Positions 1 through 7,978 of a stretch of DNA of 18,593 nt are shown here, in pieces. The stretch is taken from NCBI GenBank assembly GCA_937958145.1, contig CALGOE010000245.1:1-18593 (forward strand), in the 5' to 3' direction. The position numbers were made by a program, and so were the translations under genes. The stretch is from an uncultured Desulfobacca sp. Its GTDB lineage: Bacteria; Desulfobacterota; Desulfobaccia; Desulfobaccales; Desulfobaccaceae. Numbering within the stretch: position 1 is the first letter of the stretch; each line of letters begins with the position of its first letter. The notes below the pieces were generated by a model. It searched no databases and was not told the origin of the DNA. It saw only the letters and a list, made by a program, of their open reading frames with translations.

Positions 1-109
1 CGACTTTCTCCCCCTCAAAAGCGGCCGCACCACCGTCACCTTTGTGGCCCAACCGCCGCTGGTCCGCACCATTGCCCAAGAACGGCGCTTTGTCGTGATT
101 ATCAAATAA
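1..109 (+). CDS. C-terminal fragment of an unidentified protein
   Basis: The window opens inside a plus-strand reading frame that reads from base 2 through a TAA stop at 107-109, giving about 35 residues with no internal stop. The residues alternate hydrophobic and polar (TTVTFVAQPPLVRT, then RRFVVIIK at the end), which looks like the last beta strands of a beta-rich domain. I do not recognise the family and the fragment is too short to assign. It is convergent with the cyclase gene at 2269-4521. Without the intron, only about 250 bases would separate the two 3' ends. Bases 110-243, between this stop and the intron, hold no gene that I can see. Confidence 0.55.
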   Translation, partial: DFLPLKSGRTTVTFVAQPPLVRTIAQERRFVVIIK

Positions 110-285
110 CCTGCCGGTGCGATAAAACCCTGGCCCCCCGCTGGCGGCCATGCTCTGCGCCGGAAAAGAACCCGTCTTGTCAATTATTACTGAGTGCACT
201 AAATTGATTGCATGTGCAATCCCGAATTAAAGGGAATTTTCCGATAGGGGTAGGAAGAGCCAGTTACCTGGCCCCTCCCCCCTCC

Positions 286-318
286 GAACCGGACGTGCGG
301 ATCTCCCGCATCCGGCTC
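286..318 (-). ncRNA. Group II intron domain V hairpin
   Basis: On the minus strand the segment runs from GAGCCGGATGCGG to CGCACGTCCGGTTC. It folds as the conserved domain V stem: GAGCCGGA pairs with TCCGGTTC through the usual G-U pair, and TGCGG faces CGCA around a GAGA-type loop. This is the catalytic core of the ribozyme, where metal ions bind. A domain VI stem follows immediately (GGGGCCAG with loop GTAA against CTGGCTCTTCC), with an unpaired A near its 3' side as a candidate lariat branch point. Confidence 0.9.
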
Positions 319-337
319 TCCGGTTGGTGGTTTTACC

Positions 338-1693
338 TCACGAGGACTGGAAGAGGGCGGCGTGGGCCTCTACGAGGCTGAAAAGCCCACACTCCCGAAA
401 GAAGCTGTTTGGCCAGCGCTGATGGTCGCGACCCCGGCTGATACCCTTTCGTTTACTCCGTTTGCGCAGGATGCTCCGCAAACGACGCCGCAGCCATTGG
501 TCAAGACCCTTAAAGGTGTACTTGTGACTATGCTTGAAATACTCGAACCAGCCGGTCGTCACCATGTTGACCCGGTGGATAATTTCCTGCAGACTGACCC
601 CGCTGCTCCGCCGGGTCAGCGCCCGCAGTCTGTCTTTGAACTTCTTCAGGCTCTTGACCCGGGGCCAACGGGTCAGACGGCCCGTTCGCTTGGTCCGGGT
701 AAAGTAATACCCCAGGAAGTCAAAGCCATCTCCGGGTGTATGCAGGTCAGCTATCCGAGTTTTCTGCGGGTGCAGGGTCAAGCCTCTTTCTGTCAACAGG
801 TTCTGCAACTGCGCCAGTGCCGCTTCCGCCCCTACCAGGCTACGACTCAAGATCACCAAGTCATCCGCATAGCGGACGATGAGGTATCCCGTTTCGGTCA
901 ACGCTGCATCCACCTGGTGCAGATAGAGATTGGCCAACATCGGACTCAAGACCGCACCTTGCGGTGTGCCCGCCTCGGGACGCCATCTTGCCAACCCGTC
1001 CCAGATTTCCTGCTCCAGAAACTGCCGCACCAGGGACAGGATGCGACCATCCGCCACATAGCGACGCAGCTCCTGCATGAGGAGGTCTGGGGGAATGCTG
1101 TCAAAATAGGCCTTGATATCGGCGTCCACCACGTAGAGGTAGCCTTCCCGCAGCAGCTGATCCACCCGCCGCAGGGCATCCTTGCAACCTCGACCGGGAC
1201 GAAACCCATAACTGCAGGGCAGAAACTCCTTTTCCAGAATGGGTTCCAACACCAGCCGGATGGCCCCTTGCACGACCCGATCCCGGACCGCCGGAATGCC
1301 CAACGGACGTTTTTCCGAGCTGCCGGGTTTGTCTATGTAGACTCGCCGGATCGGGCGTGGCCGATAGGTGCCAGATTGCAGCTCTGCCGCCAGCTGGGCC
1401 AGATTATCTTCCAACTTGGCCGCAAAAGCAGCTACGCTCTGGTGGTCTGTGCCCGCACTCCCACGGTTGGCAGCAACCTTCTGCCACGACGCCCGCAGGG
1501 TGCTCACCCGCATCACCTTGTCTATCAGACTGAACCACACACCACCTTTCACCCCGTTTTCCAGGGCTTCCAGCATACGCTCCGTCCAGACCGACCGTTC
1601 TACCCAGGTCCACTCCCGCGGCCGGGTTTCTTCCGGTTGTTTAGTCATACCGCACACTGCCCCGGATGTTGCTTCGGACTGTCTGAACCTCAC
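338..1693 (-). CDS. ltrA: Group II intron reverse transcriptase/maturase
   Basis: This 451-aa protein is encoded inside the intron. It supports splicing as a maturase and copies intron RNA into DNA during retrohoming. Visible blocks are RT0-RT3 with TYRPRPIRRVYIDKP and RPLGIPAVRDRVVQGA, RT4 with YVVDADIKAYFDSI, the QGAVLSPMLANLYL block, and the catalytic YADD motif (RYADDLVIL). Domain X follows (GWFEYFKHSHKYTFKGLDQW), and the end reads WPNSFFRECGLFSLVEAHA. The protein stops soon after domain X with no HNH endonuclease domain, so it should depend on nicks or replication forks for priming. The GTG at 1693 is preceded at 7 nt by a strong Shine-Dalgarno (GGAGG), which supports this start over the internal ATG at 1648. 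The frame is intact, so the intron may still be active. Confidence 0.95.
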   Translation of the reverse strand: MRFRQSEATSGAVCGMTKQPEETRPREWTWVERSVWTERMLEALENGVKGGVWFSLIDKVMRVSTLRASWQKVAANRGSAGTDHQSVAAFAAKLEDNLAQLAAELQSGTYRPRPIRRVYIDKPGSSEKRPLGIPAVRDRVVQGAIRLVLEPILEKEFLPCSYGFRPGRGCKDALRRVDQLLREGYLYVVDADIKAYFDSIPPDLLMQELRRYVADGRILSLVRQFLEQEIWDGLARWRPEAGTPQGAVLSPMLANLYLHQVDAALTETGYLIVRYADDLVILSRSLVGAEAALAQLQNLLTERGLTLHPQKTRIADLHTPGDGFDFLGYYFTRTKRTGRLTRWPRVKSLKKFKDRLRALTRRSSGVSLQEIIHRVNMVTTGWFEYFKHSHKYTFKGLDQWLRRRLRSILRKRSKRKGISRGRDHQRWPNSFFRECGLFSLVEAHAALFQSS

Positions 1694-2152
1694 GTCTCCA
1701 CCTCCCTGCGCCCCTTGGCTCCACCAGCATTACCCGGCTTCTCCGCTACTATGGGCGCTCTGACTCCTGCCGGGGCGGCTTGGCGCCGACCTCGACACCG
1801 GCAGGTCTCCCTGGTTCACCTGACGCCACCTTCCCTGCATTCCGTCACCAACCACCTGACCCGCTCCGCCATCGCTTGCTTTCTGCCCCCTCAGCGTGAC
1901 GGACTTCCCGGCGCCCTGACCTTCGCCACACCGGCTGCGTTATCGGCCGCCCGGTTTGGACTTCACCAGTCCCTAGCAGGCTCGTCGCGAAGCCCGGCCG
2001 AATCGTGTTCGTCAACCTACGGACTGCAGGTTCGCCTCCGGTTGCTCTCCACCCCGCCTTACGGCGACGCAGTTACCTTCGACTACTGGGAGCGAGCATC
2101 TCCCAGGAGAGGACTTCCACCTCTCAAATGGCGCCTGCTTCCAGGCGCACTA

Positions 2153-2174
2153 GAGCGGACCTCCAGGTCCGCTC
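2153..2174. repeat. Palindromic repeat interrupted by the group II intron
   Basis: GAGCGGACCT at 2153-2162 and AGGTCCGCTC at 2165-2174 form a perfect 10-bp stem with a 2-nt centre. Read on the minus strand it is followed by TA and then the intron. Similar palindromes occur at 8503-8524, 14093-14109, 14181-14197 and 14265-14284. Those at 2153 and 14265 share the central GACCTCCAGGTC. It lies just past the 3' end of the cyclase gene and may serve as its transcript end, although no U-run follows. Confidence 0.8.
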
Positions 2175-2268
2175 CCGCCGGCCCGGACCACTCGCTGACG
2201 CTCGGGGCTTGGATGCCGGGGAACGTCCTCGGGCGGTTAAGCGCTGTCTTTCTACGCCCCATGTTCCC

Positions 2269-4521
2269 CTATTTTTCCGTCAGGGTGGCGGTGCCGTCCC
2301 AGTCCGGCGGCGGCGGGTTGGCGGCCAGGTCTTTGGTCCGTTGCAGCAGGAGTTTGGCCGGGCCGTCGTCAGGAGCGAGCTGCAGGCAGAGGGTAAAGAG
2401 TTTTTCTGCTTCCTGCCATTGCTGCTGCCGGAAGGCACTGAGGCCGGCGGCGAAGGTGTGCAGCAGTTCCGCTTCCGGCCCCTGAGGCTGCCCCTGCCCC
2501 CGCAGTTCAAAGAGGCTGACCGGAGTTTTTTTGCCTTTCACCCGGACCCGGTCCACCTCCCGCAGGATAAAAGTCGGCGGCAGGAGCTGCTGGGTGGCCC
2601 CAGAGATCAAGATACCCGTGCCGTAGTATTTATTCAAGCCTTCCAGGCGGGAGGCCAGGTTGACGTTGTCGCCGATGACGGTGTAATCAAAGAGGCGTTC
2701 TGAGCCCATATTGCCTACGGTCATGGGGCCGGAATTAATGCCGATGCCGATATGTAACTCCGGCAGTCCCTGGGCCCGCCAGCCTTCCCGCAGGCGGCTC
2801 AGGGTGGCCTGCATTTCCAGGGCCGTCTCGCAGGCGCAGGCGGCGTGCTCAGGCAAAGGCAGCGGCGCCCCATAAAGGGCCATGATGGCATCGCCGATAT
2901 ATTTATCCATGGTGCCTTTGTGTTTGAAGACGATTTCGGTCATGGGATTGAGGTAGGAATGCAAGAGGTTGACCAGCACTTCCGGCTCCATCTGCTCCGA
3001 GAGGGTGGTAAAGCCCCGTATATCCGAGAAGAGGACGGTCATGTCCCGTTTTTCCCCGCCCAATTTCAGCTTTTCCGGGTGTTGCAGCATGGTGTTGACC
3101 ACGTCCGGGGCTACGTAATTCTGGAAAACCGCCCGGATGCGCTTGCGTTCCCGCTCTTCCGCCAGGAAGCGGAGAAAGGCCACGATGACATAGGTCAGAC
3201 TGACACAGCTCAGGACATAGGTGCTTTGCAGATAGATCTGGTGGCGGGAGAAGAGATAAAAATTGACCATCAGGGCCGTCAGAATAAGCAAAGCCAGCAA
3301 CAGCAGGCCGAACCAGGGCCGCACCCGGGGTTGCAGCCAGGCCAGCACCAGGGCCAGAACAATGAGCAGCAGGGCGGTGGGGTTGACCAGGCCGGTGGGG
3401 GCCCAGAGAAAGTCTTGGCGCAGGATGTTGTCGATGACGTTGGCATGCACTTCGACCCCGGGGAAGACCGCGGAAAAAGGCGTCACCCGCACATCGTAGA
3501 TGCCGACGGCGGTGGCGCCCACCAAAACGATGCGGTCGTGGAATTTCTCCGGCGGCACCTGCCCCGAAACCACGTCCACAAAGGAATAATACGGGAAGGT
3601 CTTGGCCGGACCCCGGAAATTGATGCGAAAGCGGCCGTAATCATCCACGGGCAGGCGGAGCGCCCCCAGGGCCAGGTTGGTGATGCCGTAATTGCCTATG
3701 GTTACTTGCAGCGGCGGATCATTTAGATAGCGCTGCAAAATGGCCAGCGACAGTGGCGCGTAGAGCTCGTCCTGATAGCTCACCACCAGGGGCATTGCGC
3801 GGATGGCGCCGTCGGGATCGGGCATGGCGTTGAAAAAACCGGTGTCGGCCGCGGCGGCCGTCAGTCGGGGCAGATTGGTCTCCACGCCCCAGGCGGTTAT
3901 CAGTGGACAGGGGGCGCAATGCACCGAGGTCCAGGTAACCAGATCATACGTGGATGATTTAATCACATCTGTGTTTATCGTCAGGCCAAAGGAATCATGA
4001 CCGCTGGCCACACTCGCCAAGCCCTGGAAATAATAGCCCAGCACCACATTGCCGTGGCGGTGGAAGATCTGGGCCAGTTGCGTATCAGGATCCAGGGCCG
4101 CCAACTCCTGTTGCAGCCAGGGCCGCAACTCCGGCACCTGGCGGGCAAATCGCGCCAGCTCCCGCTCCAGGCGGGATAAGAAGACCCGGTCCAGTCCTTC
4201 CTCTTTTTCGGCAAAAATCACATCGAAACCGACCACCCGGGCCTTGGCCTGGGTCAGCACTTCCAGGAGACGGATAATTTCCCGCCGGGACCAGGGCCAG
4301 CGGCCGATGGCCTTGACGCTGGCATCGTCAATGGCCACGATGACCACCTCCGGCCCCACCGGTAACGGTCCCCGACGCTGGAACATGGCGTCATAAAAAA
4401 TCATCTCCAGGTTATGGACAAACCGGGGATGCACCGCCATCAGGAGGAGATGCAGGAGGATGATGAGAACCGTCGCTGTCAGATAGGTGGGCCGCAACAG
4501 GAAGGAGAGGTATTTTTTCAT
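2269..4521 (-). CDS. CHASE2-domain membrane adenylate cyclase (class III)
   Basis: This 750-aa membrane signalling enzyme is predicted to make cAMP from ATP. An N-terminal transmembrane helix (about 12-31) leads into a periplasmic CHASE2 sensor domain (about 33-375, with VVIVAIDDASVKAIGRWPW and the closing IVLVGATAVGIYD). Three more transmembrane helices follow (about 380-450), then a cytoplasmic class III cyclase domain (about 485-675). Metal-binding aspartates are D500 (FSDIRGFT) and D544 (YIGDAIMA). K540 and D612 (FDYTVIGD) match the adenine-selecting pair, and N621 and R625 (NLASRLE) match the transition-state residues, so ATP rather than GTP is the likely substrate. The tail (about 683-735) resembles a TPR unit. 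C202 and C205 in the sensor domain could form a disulfide. The ligand is unknown. ATG at 4521 has only a weak Shine-Dalgarno but fits the signal-anchor start. Confidence 0.93.
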   Translation of the reverse strand: MKKYLSFLLRPTYLTATVLIILLHLLLMAVHPRFVHNLEMIFYDAMFQRRGPLPVGPEVVIVAIDDASVKAIGRWPWSRREIIRLLEVLTQAKARVVGFDVIFAEKEEGLDRVFLSRLERELARFARQVPELRPWLQQELAALDPDTQLAQIFHRHGNVVLGYYFQGLASVASGHDSFGLTINTDVIKSSTYDLVTWTSVHCAPCPLITAWGVETNLPRLTAAAADTGFFNAMPDPDGAIRAMPLVVSYQDELYAPLSLAILQRYLNDPPLQVTIGNYGITNLALGALRLPVDDYGRFRINFRGPAKTFPYYSFVDVVSGQVPPEKFHDRIVLVGATAVGIYDVRVTPFSAVFPGVEVHANVIDNILRQDFLWAPTGLVNPTALLLIVLALVLAWLQPRVRPWFGLLLLALLILTALMVNFYLFSRHQIYLQSTYVLSCVSLTYVIVAFLRFLAEERERKRIRAVFQNYVAPDVVNTMLQHPEKLKLGGEKRDMTVLFSDIRGFTTLSEQMEPEVLVNLLHSYLNPMTEIVFKHKGTMDKYIGDAIMALYGAPLPLPEHAACACETALEMQATLSRLREGWRAQGLPELHIGIGINSGPMTVGNMGSERLFDYTVIGDNVNLASRLEGLNKYYGTGILISGATQQLLPPTFILREVDRVRVKGKKTPVSLFELRGQGQPQGPEAELLHTFAAGLSAFRQQQWQEAEKLFTLCLQLAPDDGPAKLLLQRTKDLAANPPPPDWDGTATLTEK

Positions 4522-4573
4522 GATTGCCCGGATGGTTGTTAATTTTTCACGGATAACAATGATTCTAACATAC

Positions 4574-4579
4574 TATAAT
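4574..4579 (+). promoter_or_regulatory. Candidate -10 box upstream of the aldo/keto reductase
   Basis: A perfect TATAAT lies in the AT-rich divergent region between the cyclase and the aldo/keto reductase. No good -35 box sits 16-18 bp upstream (the region reads GGATAA), so this is a weak call. Two heptamer-repeat units (GAACCCT, GGCCCCT) follow at 4595-4608. Confidence 0.3.
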
Positions 4580-4713
4580 AAAGGGGGAAAGGCTGAACCC
4601 TGGCCCCTCGCCGCCGGAATGATTATCTTTCCCTGACATCAACGCTGGCCGGTGAGCGGCGGGACCTTTCATCAGCCTGCTTGTCAACATCTGTGCCCAA
4701 AAAAGGAAAAATC

Positions 4714-5544
4714 ATGCATCTACCCCGACGTTGGTTAGGCCGCACCGGAGTGGAGGTAACCGCCCTGGGATTGGGCGGCGAAGGCATCCTGCGCACCTAT
4801 CGGCGGCAGCAGGAGGCCCACCAGGTCATTCAGGCGGCCCTGGCGGCCGGCATCCGTTATTTTGAGTCGGCCCGGGCTTACGCCGACAGCGAAGTTTATC
4901 TGGGCCACGGCCTCAAGGGCTTTCGGGACCAGGTCTTTCTGACCAGCAAATCCCATGGCCGCAGTCGGGCCGAGGCCGAAGCCCATCTGCAGACCACCCT
5001 CAAGAACCTGCAAACCGACCATTTGGACCTCTGGCAGGTCCATGACCTGCGGACCAAAGACGAGGTGCGGGCCATCGGCCGCCCCGGCGGGGCCCTGGAG
5101 GCTTTTTACCGGGCCAAAGAAGAGGGCAAGACCCGCTTCATTGGCGTTACCGGCCACCACGATCCCGACGTCCTGCGGTTGGCCATCGACACCTATGATT
5201 TTGATACTGTCCTGTTGCCCGTCAACCCGGCGGAACCCCACCACCGCAGCTTCCTGCCCTTGGCCCAGGACGCGGCGGCCAAAGGTTTGGGCGTTATCGG
5301 CATGAAGGTCCTCTGCCGGGGTATTCTGGTGGAGCTCTATGAGACCGGCCTGCCTTATTTTATTCAATATGCCCTGAGTCAGCCGGTGGACGTCATCGTC
5401 GTCGGCGCCGATACCGTTGCCCAGGTCCAGGAACTGGCCGCGGCGGCCGCCGGGTTTACTCCCATGCCCATAGAACGACAGCAGATGCTGGTGGACAATA
5501 TGCAGCTCTATGCCCGCCAGATGATGTATTATAAGCCCAGATAG
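4714..5544 (+). CDS. Aldo/keto reductase family oxidoreductase
   Basis: This 276-aa protein is predicted to be a cytoplasmic (beta/alpha)8-barrel reductase of the aldo/keto reductase superfamily, which normally uses NAD(P)H to reduce carbonyls. The N-terminus has the family signature (LGRTGVEVTALGLGGEG). The tetrad positions fall in FESARAYADSE (E51, Y56), FLTSK (K79) and WQVHDL (H110). The usual catalytic Asp of FDTA is Glu here, while Tyr, Lys and His are kept. Later segments GKTRFIGVTGHH and GLGVIGMKVL are also typical. The ATG at 4714 follows AAAAGGAAAAATC, a better start than the in-frame TTG at 4681. No [4Fe-4S] ferredoxin-like tail is present, unlike longer anaerobe members. Substrate unknown. 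It stands alone, 277 bases before the mutase genes. Confidence 0.88.
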   Translation: MHLPRRWLGRTGVEVTALGLGGEGILRTYRRQQEAHQVIQAALAAGIRYFESARAYADSEVYLGHGLKGFRDQVFLTSKSHGRSRAEAEAHLQTTLKNLQTDHLDLWQVHDLRTKDEVRAIGRPGGALEAFYRAKEEGKTRFIGVTGHHDPDVLRLAIDTYDFDTVLLPVNPAEPHHRSFLPLAQDAAAKGLGVIGMKVLCRGILVELYETGLPYFIQYALSQPVDVIVVGADTVAQVQELAAAAAGFTPMPIERQQMLVDNMQLYARQMMYYKPR

Positions 5545-5644
5545 GGATCCTGGCGCTGTCACAGGCAGGACGACATCTCTGTCGGAAATATTCGGCCGCC
5601 CGTGTCACAAATGGGTTGAAAGTATGGCAGCCGCCACTTTCTTG

Positions 5645-5673
5645 TTTTCTCTGGATGGAAGTTTGGCTATATT
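5645..5673 (+). promoter_or_regulatory. Weak candidate promoter for the mutase operon
   Basis: TTTTCT (5645-5650) and TATATT (5668-5673) are separated by 17 bp. The -10 matches 5 of 6 consensus bases and the -35 only 3 of 6. This would give a 5' leader of about 140 nt that contains small hairpins, for example CCCGG/CCGGG at 5735-5739 and 5748-5752. I see no recognisable cobalamin riboswitch in it. Confidence 0.25.
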
Positions 5674-5821
5674 GATACTGTGGCAATTCAGCCAATGCGC
5701 CGATTTCGCTGCAATTGCCGCCCGCTGCCGCCAACCCGGCTGCCTCTCCGGGCCGCGGCAACCTTGGTGCCAACTACAAGGGTGAGTTTCGCGCCGCTCA
5801 TCCGGGAGAAAAGGAGTGAGT

Positions 5822-7489
5822 ATGTCAGCTTTGGAACGCATTAAGGCGGCGAAAGCCAAGTATGAGGAAAAAGTCGCCAAAACGTTGCAAAAAATGCCCG
5901 AACGCAAACCGGCCTTTGTCAACACTTCGGGCATTCCGGTGGAACGGGTCTATACGCCCCTGGATTTAGAGGATTTTGACTACATGGAGAAATTGGGCTT
6001 CCCCGGTGACTTTCCGTATACCCGGGGTGTGCAGCCCACCGCCTATCGGGGCCGCTTTTGGACCATGCGGCAGTATGCCGGGTTCGGCTCCGCCCAGGAG
6101 ACCAACGAACGGTATCATTACCTGCTTAATGCCGGCCAGACCGGGTTGTCTGTGGCCTTTGACCTGCCCACCCAGATCGGCTATGACTCGGACCACGAAT
6201 TGGCCCGAGGCGAAGTCGGCAAGGTCGGGGTGGCCATCGACTCCCTGTGGGATATGGAGACCCTGTTCAAAGGCATTCCCCTGGACAAAGTCAGCACCTC
6301 CATGACCATCAACTCGCCGGCGGCCATCCTCATGGCCATGTATCTGGTCCTGGCGGAAAAACAGAATATCAGTTATGACAAATTGCGGGGCACGATTCAG
6401 AATGACATTCTGAAGGAATATTCTTCCCGGGGCACCTATATCTTCCCGCCCCGCCCCTCCATGAAGATCATCACCGATATTTTTGAATATTGTTCCAAAG
6501 AAGTGCCGCAATGGAACACCATCAGCATCAGCGGCTATCACATCCGGGAAGCCGGGGCCACGGCGGTACAGGAAGTGGCCTTTACCTTGGCCAACGGCTT
6601 TGCCTACGTGGACGCGGCCATCAAAGCCGGCCTGCCGGTGGACACCTTCGGTCCCCGGCTGTCGTTTTTCTTCAATGCCCATGCCGATTTCTTGGAAGAG
6701 GTGGCCAAATTCCGGGCTGCCCGCCGCATTTGGGCCAAGACCATGAAAGAACGCTTCGGTGCCAAGGATCCCCGCAGTCTCATGCTGCGCTTCCATACCC
6801 AGACGGCCGGATGCACCCTGACCGCCCAACAGCCCCTGAATAACATCGTCCGGGTGGCCTTCCAGGCCATGAGCGCGGTCTTGGGCGGCACTCAATCCTT
6901 GCACACCAACTCCATGGATGAAGCCCTGGCCCTGCCCTCCGAACAGGCGGTGCAGGTGGCCCTGCGGACCCAGCAGCTCATTGCCTACGAAACCGGCGTG
7001 GCCGATACCGTCGACCCCCTGGCCGGCTCTTATTATATCGAAAAACTCACCGACGAGATCGAAGCCCGGGCCCAGGCCTATATTGACACCATTGAAAAAA
7101 TGGGCGGACCGGTGGTGGCCATTGAAAAGGGCTATATCCAGAAAGAGATCCAGGAGAGCGCCTACCGCTACCAGAAAGAGATCGAAAGCAACGAACGGAT
7201 CATCGTCGGCCTGAACAAATTCCAGGTCCAGGAAGAAAAACCCAAGGAACTCCTCAAGGTGGACCCCACGGTCCGGGATAAACAGATCGAACGGCTCAAA
7301 GAACTGAAGGCCCAGCGGGATGCTGCTGCGGTCAGCCAGGCCCTGGCCGGCGTCAAAGAAGCTGCCCAGACCGGCGCCAATCTCATGCCGCCCATCCTCG
7401 CCGCGGTGCGGGCTATGGCCACCTTGGGCGAGATCTGCGACACCCTGCGGGATGTCTTTGGGGAATACGAAGCGGCCCCCTTTGTCTAA
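5822..7489 (+). CDS. mcmA1: Methylmalonyl-CoA mutase, catalytic (alpha) subunit
   Basis: This 555-aa subunit holds the substrate-binding TIM barrel of the adenosylcobalamin-dependent interconversion of (R)-methylmalonyl-CoA and succinyl-CoA. The family pattern is continuous: RFWTMRQYAGF, GQTGLSVAFDLPTQIGYDSD, LRGTIQNDILKEY, TYIFPPRPSMKI, ISISGYHIREAGA, GGTQSLHTNSMDEAL and DTVDPLAGSYYIE. It stops before a B12-binding domain, which is encoded by the next gene, as in archaeal-type and many anaerobe mutases. From remembered alignments, Y85 (RQYAGF) and R203 (SSRGTYIFPP) match the Tyr/Arg pair that binds the substrate carboxylate in methylmalonyl-CoA mutase. Isobutyryl-CoA mutase has Phe/Gln there and 2-hydroxyisobutyryl-CoA mutase has Ile. 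ATG 5822 has AAAAGGAG 5 nt upstream, better than GTG 5816. The next gene starts 29 bases after the stop. Confidence 0.95.
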   Translation: MSALERIKAAKAKYEEKVAKTLQKMPERKPAFVNTSGIPVERVYTPLDLEDFDYMEKLGFPGDFPYTRGVQPTAYRGRFWTMRQYAGFGSAQETNERYHYLLNAGQTGLSVAFDLPTQIGYDSDHELARGEVGKVGVAIDSLWDMETLFKGIPLDKVSTSMTINSPAAILMAMYLVLAEKQNISYDKLRGTIQNDILKEYSSRGTYIFPPRPSMKIITDIFEYCSKEVPQWNTISISGYHIREAGATAVQEVAFTLANGFAYVDAAIKAGLPVDTFGPRLSFFFNAHADFLEEVAKFRAARRIWAKTMKERFGAKDPRSLMLRFHTQTAGCTLTAQQPLNNIVRVAFQAMSAVLGGTQSLHTNSMDEALALPSEQAVQVALRTQQLIAYETGVADTVDPLAGSYYIEKLTDEIEARAQAYIDTIEKMGGPVVAIEKGYIQKEIQESAYRYQKEIESNERIIVGLNKFQVQEEKPKELLKVDPTVRDKQIERLKELKAQRDAAAVSQALAGVKEAAQTGANLMPPILAAVRAMATLGEICDTLRDVFGEYEAAPFV

Positions 7490-7518
7490 GGGCGGGCGAT
7501 CATTGAAGGAGAGAGAGT

Positions 7519-7920
7519 ATGCCTGAAAGAAAAATCCGTGTTCTGGCCGCCAAACCTGGACTGGACGGCCATGACCGTGGCATTAAAGTCATCTGCGCGG
7601 CCCTGCGGGACGCCGGCATGGAGGTGATCTACACCGGCCTACGGCAGACCCCGGAACAGATTGTCAGCGCCGCCATTCAGGAAGACGTGGACGTCATCGC
7701 CATGAGCTGCCTCTCCGGCGCCCATGATTACCTCTTCCCCCGGGTCACGGAACTGCTCAAGGAAAAGGGCGTGCAGGATATCCTGGTCCTGGGCGGCGGC
7801 ATCATCCCGGAAGAGGATATCCCGACCCTGAAGGCCAGCGGCATTGCCGAAATCTTCACCCCCGGGGCCACTACCACCCAGATCATCGACTTTATCCGCA
7901 ACAACATCCGGCGCAATTAG
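7519..7920 (+). CDS. mcmA2: Methylmalonyl-CoA mutase, cobalamin-binding subunit
   Basis: This 133-aa Rossmann-like protein binds adenosylcobalamin in the base-off/His-on mode and pairs with the catalytic subunit just upstream. The DxHxxG motif is complete (D16, H18, G21 in LDGHDRG), with H18 as the lower cobalt ligand. The SxL motif is at S63-L65 (MSCLSGAH), and the GGGxxP motif (LGGGIIPEED) is at about 92-97. Length is typical for a stand-alone small subunit. The ATG at 7519 has GAAGGAG 7 nt upstream, and the short spacing from the preceding gene plus the terminator right after the stop define a two-gene operon. No GTPase chaperone (MeaB) or epimerase gene is present in this window. Confidence 0.95.
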   Translation: MPERKIRVLAAKPGLDGHDRGIKVICAALRDAGMEVIYTGLRQTPEQIVSAAIQEDVDVIAMSCLSGAHDYLFPRVTELLKEKGVQDILVLGGGIIPEEDIPTLKASGIAEIFTPGATTTQIIDFIRNNIRRN

Positions 7921-7947
7921 CATCGGCAAGTCAACCGTATAATGCCA

Positions 7948-7978
7948 CCCCGCCTGGCCCCGCCGGGCGGGGTTTTTT
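7948..7978 (+). terminator. Rho-independent terminator of the mutase operon
   Basis: A perfect 7-bp stem CCCCGCC (7948-7954) and GGCGGGG (7966-7972) with an 11-nt loop is followed directly by TTTTTT (7973-7978). It lies 28 bases after the stop of the B12-binding subunit. Confidence 0.93.

Larger units (their letters stand above)
244..2150 (-). mobile_element. Complete group II intron with its maturase ORF
   Basis: Read on the minus strand, the element starts at 2150 with GTGCGCC, matching the group II 5' consensus GUGYG. It ends at 244 with CCTACCCCTAT, matching the 3' AY consensus after a domain VI hairpin. Between the ends are a structured 5' ribozyme region (about 1694-2150), the reverse transcriptase ORF (338-1693), a textbook domain V hairpin (286-318) and domain VI (about 245-281). 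Total length is 1907 nt, normal for a bacterial ORF-containing intron. It lies in the same orientation as the upstream cyclase gene. The 5' exon is a perfect 10-bp stem-loop (2153-2174) followed by CTA. Insertion behind a stem-loop is what group IIC introns do, but I did not assign the subclass from the RNA fold. The ends come from consensus reading and could shift by a base or two at the 3' side. Confidence 0.9.

Noticed and set aside
362..2485. 707-residue open frame on the plus strand
   Set aside because: It runs antisense through the intron, its maturase gene and the end of the cyclase, and shows no family features. The minus-strand reverse transcriptase explains the region.
5757..5773. 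SAM riboswitch-like core GGCAACC...GGTGCCAA
   Set aside because: Only two bases separate the two motifs, so the required hairpin cannot form, and the remaining conserved aptamer helices are not visible.
5545..5821. Cobalamin riboswitch before the mutase genes
   Set aside because: I could not find a B12-box-like sequence or the expected four-way core. The gene uses rather than makes or imports cobalamin, so the riboswitch is also less expected.
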